A DNA stretch of 64,000 nucleotides from NCBI RefSeq assembly GCF_000744605.1, contig NZ_JQMG01000001.1:124001-188000 (forward strand), given 5' to 3'. The position numbers were made by a program, and so were the translations under genes. This document shows, in pieces, positions 26,424 through 36,135 of the stretch. The DNA comes from Methylotenera sp. L2L1. Its GTDB lineage: Bacteria > Pseudomonadota > Gammaproteobacteria > Burkholderiales > Methylophilaceae. A model generated the notes under the pieces. That model was given only the letters and a program-made list of their open reading frames with translations, had not been told where the DNA came from and did not search any database. Each line of letters opens with the position of its first letter. Positions within the stretch are counted from its first letter, which is position 1.

Positions 26424-27329
26424 ATGACCTACAATCAAGAAACCACCGAACTTCTAACGATCAGAGATTGGCTCAGATTTGCAGTCAGTCAGTTCGAGGC
26501 CTCCGATATTTTTTACGGACACGGCACTGACAACAGTTATGACGAAGCCGTCTGGCTAGTCATGGGGGCATTACATTTACCACATGACACACTAAACAAC
26601 TTTTTAGATGCAAAGCTCACTAATAGTGAACGTAACAAGCTCGCTAGCTTTGTTGAGCAACGTGTCACTAAACATACACCAACCGCTTATCTGCTAAAAG
26701 AAGCTTGGCTGCAAGGCTTTAAGTTTTTCGTGGATGAGCGCGTACTGATTCCACGTTCATTTATCGCTGAACTATTGGTCAATGATGGTTTAGCTCCTTG
26801 GATTGAGTTTCCGGAGCTGATAAACAGTGCTGCCGACATTTGCACTGGTAGTGGATGTTTAGGTGTGTTATTGGCTGATGCCTACCCAGAAGCAAATGTC
26901 GATGTGATTGATATTTCACAAGATGCAATTGACGTAAGCAATATCAATATCAAGAACTACGACCTGCAAGATCGCATCACAGCAATTAAGTCTGATATGT
27001 TTAGCCAGCTTAAAGGTAAGCAATACGATTTAATCATTAGCAACCCACCGTACGTTGATGCGCCATCCATGGCAGCATTACCTGCAGAATACCGCAATGA
27101 ACCACAACTAGCCCTTGGTAGCGGCGATGCTGGTTTAGATCATACGCACACCATTTTACGTGAAGCAGCAAACCACCTTACCGAAGAGGGCGTGCTAATC
27201 GTTGAAATTGGCCATAATCGTGACGCGCTGTTAGAGGCTTATCCAGACGTACCATTTACTTGGTTAGAGGTATCTTCAGGTGATGAGTTTGTGTTTTTAC
27301 TCACACGTGATCAACTGCAATCGCTGTAA
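26424..27329 (+). CDS. prmB: Ribosomal protein uL3 glutamine methyltransferase PrmB
   Basis: A 301-residue SAM-dependent methyltransferase. The N-terminal helical recognition domain contains FYGHGTDNSYDEAVWLVMGALHLP, characteristic of PrmB. The catalytic domain has the SAM motif ADICTGSGCLGVLLA and the glutamine-binding SNPPYVD. PrmB methylates the side chain of a Gln in ribosomal protein L3. It follows dapE by 73 bases. The TonB receptor gene starts 12 bases after its stop, so some read-through is likely. Confidence 0.95.
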   Translation: MTYNQETTELLTIRDWLRFAVSQFEASDIFYGHGTDNSYDEAVWLVMGALHLPHDTLNNFLDAKLTNSERNKLASFVEQRVTKHTPTAYLLKEAWLQGFKFFVDERVLIPRSFIAELLVNDGLAPWIEFPELINSAADICTGSGCLGVLLADAYPEANVDVIDISQDAIDVSNINIKNYDLQDRITAIKSDMFSQLKGKQYDLIISNPPYVDAPSMAALPAEYRNEPQLALGSGDAGLDHTHTILREAANHLTEEGVLIVEIGHNRDALLEAYPDVPFTWLEVSSGDEFVFLLTRDQLQSL

Positions 27330-27341
27330 CAACAAAGCTGC

Positions 27342-29312
27342 ATGTTCAGAAAAATGCATACTAAGCATCATGCAGCAGGCAATCTATTGCGTTCTGCAGC
27401 ATTTGCATTTTGCTCACTCTTCTCGACAGGCGTCTACGCCGAACATATCAATACCGAACAGCTGGATTTAACCCAAACCTCACTTGAGCACTTACTTCAA
27501 CTAGAAGTCACTACCGCATCTAAAATTGCTCGCCAAGTCAGCAATGCACGCTCTGCGGTGAGCATTGTCACTGCCGACGACATCAAGACTTACGGCTATC
27601 GCACTCTGGCAGAGATACTCAGCAGCATGCGTGGGCTAACCATTACCAACGACCGCTCCTACGACTTTCTTGGAGGACGTGGTTACAGTAGCCCTGGCGA
27701 CTATAGCGGCCGCATCATGTTGCTGGTAGATGGTATACAAATGAATGACAATGTATATAACCAGTCCTACCTAGGCAACGATGGCATCATTGATACCGAA
27801 CTGATAGAGCGTGTAGAGTATGTGTCAGGACCTGGCTCCGTCGCTTATGGCAACAATGCGTTTTTTGGCATCATTAACATTATTACTAAGAATGGTCATG
27901 ATTTTGATGGTGGACAAGCTGGGCTATCGATAGGAAGCTATGACACACAAAAGGCCCGAGCCACTTACGGAAAGCGTCTGAGCAATGGTGTAGACCTACT
28001 CGTTTCGGCATCAGGGCTTAGTAGCGAAGGTCAATCACTTCGCTTCCCCGAAATTAACAATTGGATTGCCCACAACTTAGATGCGCAGCAAAACCAACGC
28101 CTATTGACCAAAATACAAGGTGACTCTTGGTCAATTAGTGCAGGCTACAGCGGTCGCCATAAAGAAATTCCTACGGCCCCATATGGTGCAGATTTTAATC
28201 GTCGATACACTTACGATGACACCAGCAAATTCATCTCAGGCCAGTACCACACCAACCTCTCAAATCAGCTGAAGCTTTCATTACAAACCGATTACAGCGA
28301 CTATCTCTATGACGGAAGATCAACCTTTAGCGGTAATAAGGTCATAGAAAATGCAACAGGGAGAAAATGGGGAACAGAGGCTAAATTTGTCGCCAGCTGG
28401 TTTACAGGCCATCAACTCATCTTTGGTGCTGCTTATCGTGACGATTATGAAAGAAAAATCTCGACGCCTGCAATATCATCTAATCGTGCACGGCAAAGTA
28501 CAAGCCTATATTTACAGGATGAAATTACCTTACGTAACAATTTTTGGCTTAATTTAGGCACACGTTACGATTACTTCACAGATGATGGCGATGCTATCTC
28601 ACCAAGTGTTGCAGTCATTTACGAGCCAATTCCATCCTACACATTACGTTTATCGCACAGCGTAGGTCATCGCACACCTACTGCCTATGAAAAGTATTTT
28701 GCAGATGGTCATGCTCAAATGTCTAACGAAAACCTTAGAATAGAAAAAGTGGCCGCAACTGAGCTTATTGCAGAGCGCCGCTGGAGCAACCGCTCGCGTC
28801 TGCTTGGCACCATTTATCAGCAATCTACTGACCGCATGATTAGCAGCACTGCATACAACAATATCCAATACTTTAATGCCGGCGGCACATATACCCATGG
28901 CATTGAATTTGAGTTTGAGCACCACGCCGAAATGGGTGCGCATATACGCACAAGCTATGCTTACCAAAACTCAAGAGACGCTGAAGGCGAATGGGCGGCG
29001 AACTCACCACACCACCTTGCCAAATTAAACTTATCAGCACCATTATTTCATAATGCATTAAGAGCAGGCTTAGAAGTACAAGCAGTTTCAAGACGAGTAT
29101 CCGCACTTGGAAAGGTTGCCGAGGGCTATGCGCTCAGCAATTTCACCATCAGTGCTAATCACGTACTACCTAACCTTGACGCAGCATTAACAGTACGCAA
29201 CGCATTTAATAAACGTTATGTACACATTGCACCAGACTATATCTCCCCTATTGCACTTGTAGAGCAAGATGGACGGAATCTTTGGTTGCAATTAACTTAC
29301 GGATTTCAATAA
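27342..29312 (+). CDS. TonB-dependent receptor
   Basis: A 656-residue outer membrane receptor: signal peptide ending near VYAEH, a plug domain that begins with SLEHLLQLEVTTASKIARQVSNARSAVSIVTADDI (about 45-80), the plug core LLVDGIQMNDNVYN...IERVEYVSGPGSVAYGNNAFFGIINIITK, and a 22-strand barrel ending in a C-terminal aromatic (LQLTYGFQ). The family with the 'LLxLEVTTASK' start often lacks a clear TonB box, as here. The ligand cannot be told. YfiR and a GGDEF-EAL gene follow directly, so the receptor may act in signalling rather than only import. Confidence 0.9.
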   Translation: MFRKMHTKHHAAGNLLRSAAFAFCSLFSTGVYAEHINTEQLDLTQTSLEHLLQLEVTTASKIARQVSNARSAVSIVTADDIKTYGYRTLAEILSSMRGLTITNDRSYDFLGGRGYSSPGDYSGRIMLLVDGIQMNDNVYNQSYLGNDGIIDTELIERVEYVSGPGSVAYGNNAFFGIINIITKNGHDFDGGQAGLSIGSYDTQKARATYGKRLSNGVDLLVSASGLSSEGQSLRFPEINNWIAHNLDAQQNQRLLTKIQGDSWSISAGYSGRHKEIPTAPYGADFNRRYTYDDTSKFISGQYHTNLSNQLKLSLQTDYSDYLYDGRSTFSGNKVIENATGRKWGTEAKFVASWFTGHQLIFGAAYRDDYERKISTPAISSNRARQSTSLYLQDEITLRNNFWLNLGTRYDYFTDDGDAISPSVAVIYEPIPSYTLRLSHSVGHRTPTAYEKYFADGHAQMSNENLRIEKVAATELIAERRWSNRSRLLGTIYQQSTDRMISSTAYNNIQYFNAGGTYTHGIEFEFEHHAEMGAHIRTSYAYQNSRDAEGEWAANSPHHLAKLNLSAPLFHNALRAGLEVQAVSRRVSALGKVAEGYALSNFTISANHVLPNLDAALTVRNAFNKRYVHIAPDYISPIALVEQDGRNLWLQLTYGFQ

Positions 29313-29314
29313 CA

Positions 29315-29830
29315 ATGCGCCGGCTAGCTTGCTTCATTGTTGCAATTGTCGGCTTACCATTTATATCCGTTGGCCTTGCTGGGCCTTTACCTGAATATGC
29401 CATGAAAGCAGCATTTGTTTACAACTTCACGCTTTTCACGCAATGGCCAACACTCCCGAACAATACGCTGAAAATCTGCACACTAGAGTCAGACACCTTA
29501 AAACATGAGCTCGAAAAATTTAGAGATCATCAACCTCATGGCGCAACACTCATCATTAGTAAGATATCAAATCTTGAGGCATTAAAAGAATGTCAGGCTG
29601 TTTATCTTTCAGAAGAAGATAAGCAGCGAATTCCCGTCATATTAACGCTATTAGAAAATACACCAGTGCTTACGATTACTGATGTCCCTGAGCTAGTTGG
29701 CAAAGGCGTGATGATTGGCATCAAAACCGAAAACAAACGTATTGTCTTTGAAGTAGATACGCTGGCGGCAAAAAAATCCAATTTATATTTAAGCTCAAAA
29801 TTACTGAGCTTAGCAAAAATGGTTTACTAG
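29315..29830 (+). CDS. YfiR family periplasmic repressor
   Basis: A 171-residue secreted protein with signal MRRLACFIVAIVGLPFISVGLA and the YfiR/DUF4154 body: YAMKAAFVYNFTLFTQWP, CQAVYLSEED, LTITDVPELVGKGVMIGIKTENKRIVFEVD, and KKSNLYLSSKLLSLAKMVY. In Pseudomonas YfiR holds the diguanylate cyclase YfiN inactive from the periplasm. The start is ATG 29315, two bases after the receptor stop, so the two are translationally close. A membrane GGDEF-EAL protein follows 34 bases later. Confidence 0.88.
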   Translation: MRRLACFIVAIVGLPFISVGLAGPLPEYAMKAAFVYNFTLFTQWPTLPNNTLKICTLESDTLKHELEKFRDHQPHGATLIISKISNLEALKECQAVYLSEEDKQRIPVILTLLENTPVLTITDVPELVGKGVMIGIKTENKRIVFEVDTLAAKKSNLYLSSKLLSLAKMVY

Positions 29831-29864
29831 GGCTAAAACGGTTTATTAGGTAAATTAATCACTC

Positions 29865-31931
29865 ATGTTGCTACACGACTTAAAAATTGGAAATAAATTA
29901 CTGCTGATCAATCTTATTGCAGCCTCTATATCGATGATGATGCTTGTCGTTTGCATCGCGCTAATTGCATTTCACAGCAATCGCACCAGTTTGATTCACG
30001 ATCTCAATGCAGAAGCGCATATTTTAAGTGAAAACTTAACCGCATCGCTTGCATTCAATGATGAGAAGTCTGCACAAACACTACTGGAAGCCTTACGCTG
30101 GTCACCGCACATCAAACAAGTTGTCATATTAGATAACCAAGGAAAAACATTCTCTAAATACCCATTGAATACTACGCTGAACTTTAATGAAGACGAGACA
30201 CTATCGAACTATTTATCTGGCGTCTCCGTTCAGCAGCCCATTAGAATAGGTAAGCAGCAAGTTGGTCAAATTCAAATTAATGCATCGCTTGACCATATCT
30301 ACAGCCAATTACAAAAACTCTTACTATTCATCATGTTCGCAATGTTACTGGCTGGCGTGCTGGGTGCATTCATGATTCGACGTTTACAAAAGTATCTAAC
30401 CAAGCCAATTATTGAACTCACAAAATCCATGCGGCTTGTCTCCAATACGGATAATTATGCATTGCGTTTTAATTTGGAAAGCAAAGATGAGCTTGGTGAG
30501 TTAGCGGCTGGGTTTAATACCATGCTAAGCACTATTCAATCACATGAGGCCGAGTTGGATTCGGAGTTAACCTTACGCATGCAAGCTGAAAATCGTCTTC
30601 AGCAGCTTGCTTATTATGATGAAGTTACCAAGCTTCCTAATCGCCATCACTTCAATGAACGCATGGCAAAAGTAGTTGCAGCATCCAGCCAAAACAACGT
30701 ACTTTGCTGCATCATGGTAATAGACCTTGATGATTTTAAAATAGTGAACGATACACTAGGGCACCATATCGGCGATGATTTACTCTTGGCTGTTGGCGAA
30801 CGCCTCAGCCATGACCTGCGTGCCGAAGATATACTCTGCCGTATTGGTGGAGATGAGTTTGCTTTAATCTTAGATAATCTATCAAACACAGAACAAGCCC
30901 AGCATGTCGCACAAAAAATCATTCAACTGATGGCGCTGCCTTTCGTCTTAGAAGACAGAGAAGTGTTTATTGGTGCAAGTATTGGCATCAGCTTTTGCCC
31001 AAACGATGCAACAAACATCCCAGTATTACTGCGCAATGCTGATACTGCCATGTATAACGCTAAGAAACTGGGGAAAAACTATTGCCAGATGTATTTACCA
31101 GAAATGGAAGCCAAAAATATCCGGCGCTTTGCGCTGGAAAGCGCTTTGCACCGTGCATTAGACAACAAAGAGTTGTTTCTACATTATCAGCCTCAGATTG
31201 ATATCAAAACTAATCAGGTCACTGGGTTTGAAGCATTATTGCGCTGGGATAATCCTGAGCTGGGGTTAACTAGCCCAGTGGACTTCATCCCACTTGCTGA
31301 AGATATCGGCCTCATTATCCCAATTGGTGAGTTCGTTTTATATCAAGCATGCTTACAGTCACAACAATGGCGCGAACGTTATCAAGTTGATACGGTAATG
31401 AGTGTTAACTTATCTGGCCGCCAATTAATACAATCCAATATTGTTGAGCGTATTATCAGTATCGTTAACTCAACTAAGCTACCATTTCATTTAGTGACAA
31501 TCGAATTAACCGAAACTATTCTGATGGATCGCTCTAAAGAAACACTTGGTAAACTTGAAAAACTATCCGCTTCAGGCTTCACTATTTCTATCGATGACTT
31601 CGGCACTGGCTACTCTTCAATGAGTTACCTCAAGCGCTACCCAATTGATACTTTAAAAATTGACCGTAGCTTTGTTTCTGACCTCCCAGGGGATGCCAAT
31701 GATGTTGCAATCACCCAAGCGATTATTGCCCTAGGCAAAAACTTAGGGATGAAACTAGTGGCCGAAGGCGTTGAAACAGAAGCACAACTTGCGTTCTTAA
31801 AAATGCATGATTGCGACACAGCACAAGGTTTTCTGCACAGCCGCCCTGTCCCAGCAAATGAAGCGGAGCATTACCTGATTGCACTTAGCGAAACTAAGCA
31901 TCAAGTAGCAATGGAAACAAACCTCATTTAA
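29865..31931 (+). CDS. Membrane GGDEF-EAL protein with HAMP domain (YfiN-like sensor)
   Basis: A 688-residue inner membrane protein. Order: a first membrane helix (about 12-35), a periplasmic CHASE8-like sensor (about 36-150), a second helix (about 152-172), HAMP (about 172-225), GGDEF (about 245-405) and EAL (about 420-680). The cyclase site is intact (GGDEF, 328-332) with an inhibitory RxxD site (RAED) five residues before it; the phosphodiesterase has EALLRW (456-461) and DDFGTGYSS. Either activity, or both, is possible. The sensor half resembles YfiN/TpbB, the usual partner of YfiR, encoded just upstream. Confidence 0.92.
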   Translation: MLLHDLKIGNKLLLINLIAASISMMMLVVCIALIAFHSNRTSLIHDLNAEAHILSENLTASLAFNDEKSAQTLLEALRWSPHIKQVVILDNQGKTFSKYPLNTTLNFNEDETLSNYLSGVSVQQPIRIGKQQVGQIQINASLDHIYSQLQKLLLFIMFAMLLAGVLGAFMIRRLQKYLTKPIIELTKSMRLVSNTDNYALRFNLESKDELGELAAGFNTMLSTIQSHEAELDSELTLRMQAENRLQQLAYYDEVTKLPNRHHFNERMAKVVAASSQNNVLCCIMVIDLDDFKIVNDTLGHHIGDDLLLAVGERLSHDLRAEDILCRIGGDEFALILDNLSNTEQAQHVAQKIIQLMALPFVLEDREVFIGASIGISFCPNDATNIPVLLRNADTAMYNAKKLGKNYCQMYLPEMEAKNIRRFALESALHRALDNKELFLHYQPQIDIKTNQVTGFEALLRWDNPELGLTSPVDFIPLAEDIGLIIPIGEFVLYQACLQSQQWRERYQVDTVMSVNLSGRQLIQSNIVERIISIVNSTKLPFHLVTIELTETILMDRSKETLGKLEKLSASGFTISIDDFGTGYSSMSYLKRYPIDTLKIDRSFVSDLPGDANDVAITQAIIALGKNLGMKLVAEGVETEAQLAFLKMHDCDTAQGFLHSRPVPANEAEHYLIALSETKHQVAMETNLI

Positions 31932-32172
31932 AACACCCCCTGCTAAACTCACTTTACACACAGTCATGTACCTGTGATGAAATGTCACCATCAATAGCAG
32001 AAACGGCACTCTCATAGTAAATACTGCGAATATTCACATTGCGCTTATAATTCATCCTTACATCCACGCTAATTAGCATAAAAAACAGAAAATACGCTAA
32101 AGTCAGTCATAATCACGACTCAACAAGCAACAAACTGTATTTATACACAACTACCACCAAGGCTAACCCATT

Positions 32173-33315
32173 TTGAACGACACCCCAACCATCAGCTGGC
32201 AAGAAGCTGGCAAAACCAAAACCAGTATCTGGCACTCTGAAAATGAAACGCCAGCACCTAAGAAGGTGCAAGTTGCAGACGATACAATTAAAGCAGATGC
32301 CGCGTACAAACTATGCTGCGAAGGTACTGCGCTTTTATGGCGAGGTGATTTTCAAAATGCAAAACAGCTCATGCAAGCCATCTCTCGCAGAATAGATCGC
32401 CCAGGTAAAAAACCTAAAAAAGCACCTGCCAATATGACAGAGGCTTTTCACTTGCACCGTCAGGCACAATCTCAAAAAGCTAGAATTCTAGGCATGTTAT
32501 TACTGGAAGTAAGCGTTGGCTATCACATCAACCTACGCCGCGCGCCAGATATCAAAGCCGCCTGTGAGCACGCCTACGGCAAAAGTACGCAATCATTTGT
32601 GGTGTCTTTACGTGAAATTCTAGGTCTAATCGGCGCCTATGAGTGGAGTAAAAATGGCGTGGAAATTAGCGTCATCAACAATAAAATCCACCCAAGCTAC
32701 GGTGTGTTTTCACCGATTCGTGGTGAATACCTAACACTAGTGGATACAGCACCATTACCTACCCCATGCACCACAGCGTTTGACGTTGGTACCGGTACCG
32801 GCGTACTAGCAGCGATACTGGCAAACCGCGGCGTAAAAACTGTTATCGCAACCGACAACTCGCAACGCGCTTTAGACTGCGCACAAAAAAACATCAATCA
32901 ACTAGAGATGAAAAATGCAGTGACAGTGATCAATGCAAACTTATTTCCAGATGAGTCATACGGCAAAGCTGACTTGATTGTATGTAATCCGCCATGGTTA
33001 CCAGCAAGACCAAGCTCGGTGCTGGAATCTGCAATCTACGATGAAAACAGCCAAATGCTAAAAGGCTTCTTAACTGGTCTTAAAGCACATTTAAACGATG
33101 CTGGAGAAGGCTGGTTGATACTTTCAGACTTTGCTGAACACTTAGGCTTAAGAACCCGCGATGACCTGCTGGCATGGATAAGTGCAGCAGATTTAAAAGT
33201 GATTGATAAAATGGACACCAAAGCATCGCACAACAAAACACTAGATGCCAGCGACCCATTGCATGCAGCAAGAAAAGCAGAAGTCACGTCATTGTGGCGC
33301 TTAGGTAAAGCTTAA
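32173..33315 (+). CDS. SAM-dependent methyltransferase (HemK/RsmC-like)
   Basis: A 380-residue protein with a class I SAM fold in its C-terminal half: FDVGTGTGVLAAILA (SAM-binding), then VCNPPWLP, the N/D-PP-Y/F/W motif of enzymes that methylate exocyclic or amide nitrogens. The first 170 residues are helical and not recognised. The substrate (protein, rRNA or other) cannot be told. It starts with TTG 32173 with CAAGG upstream. It converges with rluB at a strong shared terminator. Confidence 0.78.
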   Translation: MNDTPTISWQEAGKTKTSIWHSENETPAPKKVQVADDTIKADAAYKLCCEGTALLWRGDFQNAKQLMQAISRRIDRPGKKPKKAPANMTEAFHLHRQAQSQKARILGMLLLEVSVGYHINLRRAPDIKAACEHAYGKSTQSFVVSLREILGLIGAYEWSKNGVEISVINNKIHPSYGVFSPIRGEYLTLVDTAPLPTPCTTAFDVGTGTGVLAAILANRGVKTVIATDNSQRALDCAQKNINQLEMKNAVTVINANLFPDESYGKADLIVCNPPWLPARPSSVLESAIYDENSQMLKGFLTGLKAHLNDAGEGWLILSDFAEHLGLRTRDDLLAWISAADLKVIDKMDTKASHNKTLDASDPLHAARKAEVTSLWRLGKA

Positions 33316-33363
33316 GTATTAAACCCAGACCACAAACTGTCGTAGACAGACTGCTGCTCTAAT

Positions 33364-33400
33364 TAAAAATGGCTAAAGATTTAATCTTTAGCCATTTTTA
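33364..33400. terminator. Bidirectional terminator between the methyltransferase gene and rluB
   Basis: Eighteen bases (33364-33381) pair perfectly with 33383-33400 around a single centre base. Runs of A and T at the two ends give a U-tract on either strand, serving both convergent genes. Confidence 0.92.
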
Positions 33401-33480
33401 ATGTATACAATCAAACTAGAAAGACAAATTTCACCAATGTTTAGTCTTCTAGATAAATTTGTTAGAAATCTAAAAGTTAA

Positions 33481-34605
33481 CTAACCCCTACCCCGATTCC
33501 TATCACTTTTCTTCTGCATCTGTGGCGCACTTAAATCACTGGTTTGGCGCACGCGTCGATTAGCCGCTGGTCTTCTTGCTGCTGGTTTTTTCGCAGCAGG
33601 ACTACGTGGCGCATCTGATTTACCACGATAACCTTTAGTTTCACCTTCAGCAGCGTCACGAGGTGGCCTGTCTAATGCACTGACGCGTTGCTTACGTACT
33701 TTAGGCGTAAATACCGCGGTTGATTTCAATTTCTCGCGTTGCGTTAATTGTCTTAACGGTGCTTTTGGTACAGGCAAATCTGCCCACTCTAATAAACCAA
33801 CAACTTCTTTTTGCTCTAATTTAAGCATTTTTCCGCGTTTAACACGTGGCGGCAAATTAACTGGGCCAAAGCGCACGCGCATTAATCGGCTTACTGGTAA
33901 TTGGAATGCTTCAAACAGTCTACGCACCTCACGATTACGGCCTTCACGCAAAATCACTTGATACCAGTGATTAGCACCTTCACCACCTTGTGGGATGATG
34001 CTGTCAAAGTTAGCTGGGCCATCTTCAAGCTCAATACCTTCTTTAAGCTGTGCGATTTGACCTTCTGTCAGTTCGCCAAAAATACGTACCGCATACTCAC
34101 GCTCAACCTCATAACGTGGATGCATAAAACGATTAGCCAACTCACCTGAAGTGGTAAATATTAACAGGCCGCTCGTGTTCATATCTAAACGACCAATCGC
34201 AATCCACTTACCATTTTTCACTTTTGGCAACTTATCAAATACGCTAGCACGGCCTTCAGGGTCATCCTGACTAACGATTTCACCTTCTGGCTTATGGTAA
34301 ATCAACACTTGCGGCAACTCAGCCTCAAATGGCAAACGCAATGGACGACTATCCAAACGCACCACATCGTGCTCAGTCACGCCCGCACCTACCGTGGCTA
34401 TTTGACCGTTAACCGTCACACGCCCGCTAGCAATCAACTCTTCCATATCGCGGCGCGAACCTAAGCCAGCAAGCGCTAACAACTTATGTAACCTTTGCGT
34501 TGGTGCCGCAGGCACGTTTGGGTCAACTTCAATCGGTGTAAAGTTGGTGGTTGGTCTGCGTACGGGACGTTGCGGATCGCGTTGTTGCTTAAAAGGACGT
34601 GCCAT
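33481..34605 (-). CDS. rluB: 23S rRNA pseudouridine synthase RluB
   Basis: A 374-residue enzyme making pseudouridine at position 2605 of 23S rRNA. The N-terminal S4 RNA-binding domain (RLHKLLALAGLGSRRDMEEL...) is followed by the RsuA-type catalytic domain with the Asp in GRLDMNTSGLLIFT and the NREVRRLFEA motif. The last ~100 residues are basic and Pro/Ala-rich (AAKKPAARRPAANRRVRQ), a tail seen in RluB. It is next to scpB, as in E. coli-like clusters. Confidence 0.94.
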   Translation of the reverse strand: MARPFKQQRDPQRPVRRPTTNFTPIEVDPNVPAAPTQRLHKLLALAGLGSRRDMEELIASGRVTVNGQIATVGAGVTEHDVVRLDSRPLRLPFEAELPQVLIYHKPEGEIVSQDDPEGRASVFDKLPKVKNGKWIAIGRLDMNTSGLLIFTTSGELANRFMHPRYEVEREYAVRIFGELTEGQIAQLKEGIELEDGPANFDSIIPQGGEGANHWYQVILREGRNREVRRLFEAFQLPVSRLMRVRFGPVNLPPRVKRGKMLKLEQKEVVGLLEWADLPVPKAPLRQLTQREKLKSTAVFTPKVRKQRVSALDRPPRDAAEGETKGYRGKSDAPRSPAAKKPAARRPAANRRVRQTSDLSAPQMQKKSDRNRGRG

Positions 34606-34792
34606 GATAATTCGCTAATTTGATTGAATGTTGCAATTTTACCGCAGATAAAGTGAATCGCAGTAGATAAAATGGATTTATCACGACTTCTGTGGATTAA
34701 GTAGATATTTAAACTTGGTTGCGTGCATTTTATAATGCCGAGCATATTACTGCTGTAGAGAGAATGAAGCTGCTCAACAAAAACTTATTGTA

Positions 34793-35332
34793 CTAAATTT
34801 CAGCTTGAACAAAGGCTTCCATCGGTGGCAGCTCTGCCAAAGAACGCAAGTTAAAATCATCTAAAAAATGCTTGGTCGTTGCATACAATGATGGACGCCC
34901 TGGCACCTCGCGCTGACCGACCACATCGATCCAATCGCGCTCTTGTAGCTGTCGCATGACGTTAGGGTTAACCGTGACACCACGAATCTCTTCGATATCA
35001 CCACGCGTGACTGGCTGGCGGTAAGCAATAATTGCCAATGTTTCCATCACAGCGCGTGAGTATTTAGCCTGTTTTTCAGGGTTAAGCCGCATGAGATAAG
35101 TCGTATACTCCTCTCGTGCCTGAAATCGATATCCTGAAGCTACTTGCACCAAGGCCATGGTACGTTCAGCCCAATCCTGCCTTAACTCATCCAGCAACAT
35201 GCGCAAGGTTGCCCGGTCCATACGCTCAGCAAACAAACGTAACAGATCATCTAAAGACAGCGGCTGATGTGAGGTGAGCAAGGCGACCTCAAGCACATTC
35301 TTCAATTCACGAATATTACTATGTTCACTCAT
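34793..35332 (-). CDS. scpB: Segregation and condensation protein ScpB
   Basis: A 179-residue protein with two winged-helix domains that joins ScpA and the SMC/MukB-like complex in chromosome condensation. The conserved core ETLAIIAYRQPVTRGDIEEIRGV is clear. ATG 35332 overlaps the scpA stop by eight bases. It is part of scpA-scpB-rluB. Confidence 0.95.
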   Translation of the reverse strand: MSEHSNIRELKNVLEVALLTSHQPLSLDDLLRLFAERMDRATLRMLLDELRQDWAERTMALVQVASGYRFQAREEYTTYLMRLNPEKQAKYSRAVMETLAIIAYRQPVTRGDIEEIRGVTVNPNVMRQLQERDWIDVVGQREVPGRPSLYATTKHFLDDFNLRSLAELPPMEAFVQAEI

Positions 35333-36107
35333 CGTTGTTTATTTGTACGTAAATAGGTGAAAAAGCCTGCTGTTGTGTAATGCGTAACAAGCCCTCTCGT
35401 GCAAGCTCCAATATTGCCAAAAAACATACCACTAATTTCGGAATACCATCACTGGCCACATCAAACAACTGGGTAAATTCCAGCATGCGCTCAGATTTAA
35501 GGCGCCGCAGAATCAAGCTCATATGCTCACGTACAGAAAGCTCAGCGCGCCCTACTTTGTGATGCTGGAAATGATTAGCCCGTTTCAGGACATTACGCCA
35601 TGCCTCTGTAAGGTCATCCAAGCTGACTTCAGGTGGCTTTAGCTGACTAATATGCTGAAAATATGCACTAGCGACGTAGACACCATCTCCGACTTTAGGC
35701 ATCTCATCGAGCCTCTGTGCTACAAGCTTAATCGCCTCATACTCCATCAGGCGCCTTACCAACTCAGCACGCGGGTCATCCTCTTCCACGATTTCGGTAG
35801 GCTTGGGCAATAACATGCGTGATTTAATCTCTATCAGCATTGCAGACATCAGCAAATAGTCACCAGCCAGCTCTAACTTGATGGCACGCATTTTATCCAC
35901 ATACACCATGTATTGGCGAGTTAGATCTGCCATCGGAATATCAAGAATATCTAAATTGTGCTTGCGGATTAAATACAGCAGTAAATCTAAAGGCCCTTCA
36001 AAGGCTTCTAAGTACACCTCTAATGCATCGGGCGGAATATACAGATCCTTGGGCAGGGTCGTAAATCCCTCACCCTTGATTTTTGCATTGAGTGGGGTGT
36101 CTATCAA
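35325..36107 (-). CDS. scpA: Segregation and condensation protein ScpA
   Basis: A 260-residue kleisin-like subunit of the SMC-ScpAB complex. The N-terminal FEGPLDLLLYLIRKHNLDILDIPMADLTRQYMVYVD is diagnostic and the C-terminal winged helix ends in FLAILELAREG. No ATG precedes this conserved region; TTG 36107 is used, without a good ribosome site, so the exact start is uncertain. trpS lies 28 bases upstream. Confidence 0.94.
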   Translation of the reverse strand: MIDTPLNAKIKGEGFTTLPKDLYIPPDALEVYLEAFEGPLDLLLYLIRKHNLDILDIPMADLTRQYMVYVDKMRAIKLELAGDYLLMSAMLIEIKSRMLLPKPTEIVEEDDPRAELVRRLMEYEAIKLVAQRLDEMPKVGDGVYVASAYFQHISQLKPPEVSLDDLTEAWRNVLKRANHFQHHKVGRAELSVREHMSLILRRLKSERMLEFTQLFDVASDGIPKLVVCFLAILELAREGLLRITQQQAFSPIYVQINNDE

Positions 36108-36135
36108 AATGGGATATCTATCAAAACAGTATGCG

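Noticed and set aside
34476-34745. 89-residue minus-strand ORF over the rluB start
   Set aside because: It overlaps the start region of rluB in another frame on the same strand, has no ribosome site and no family likeness.
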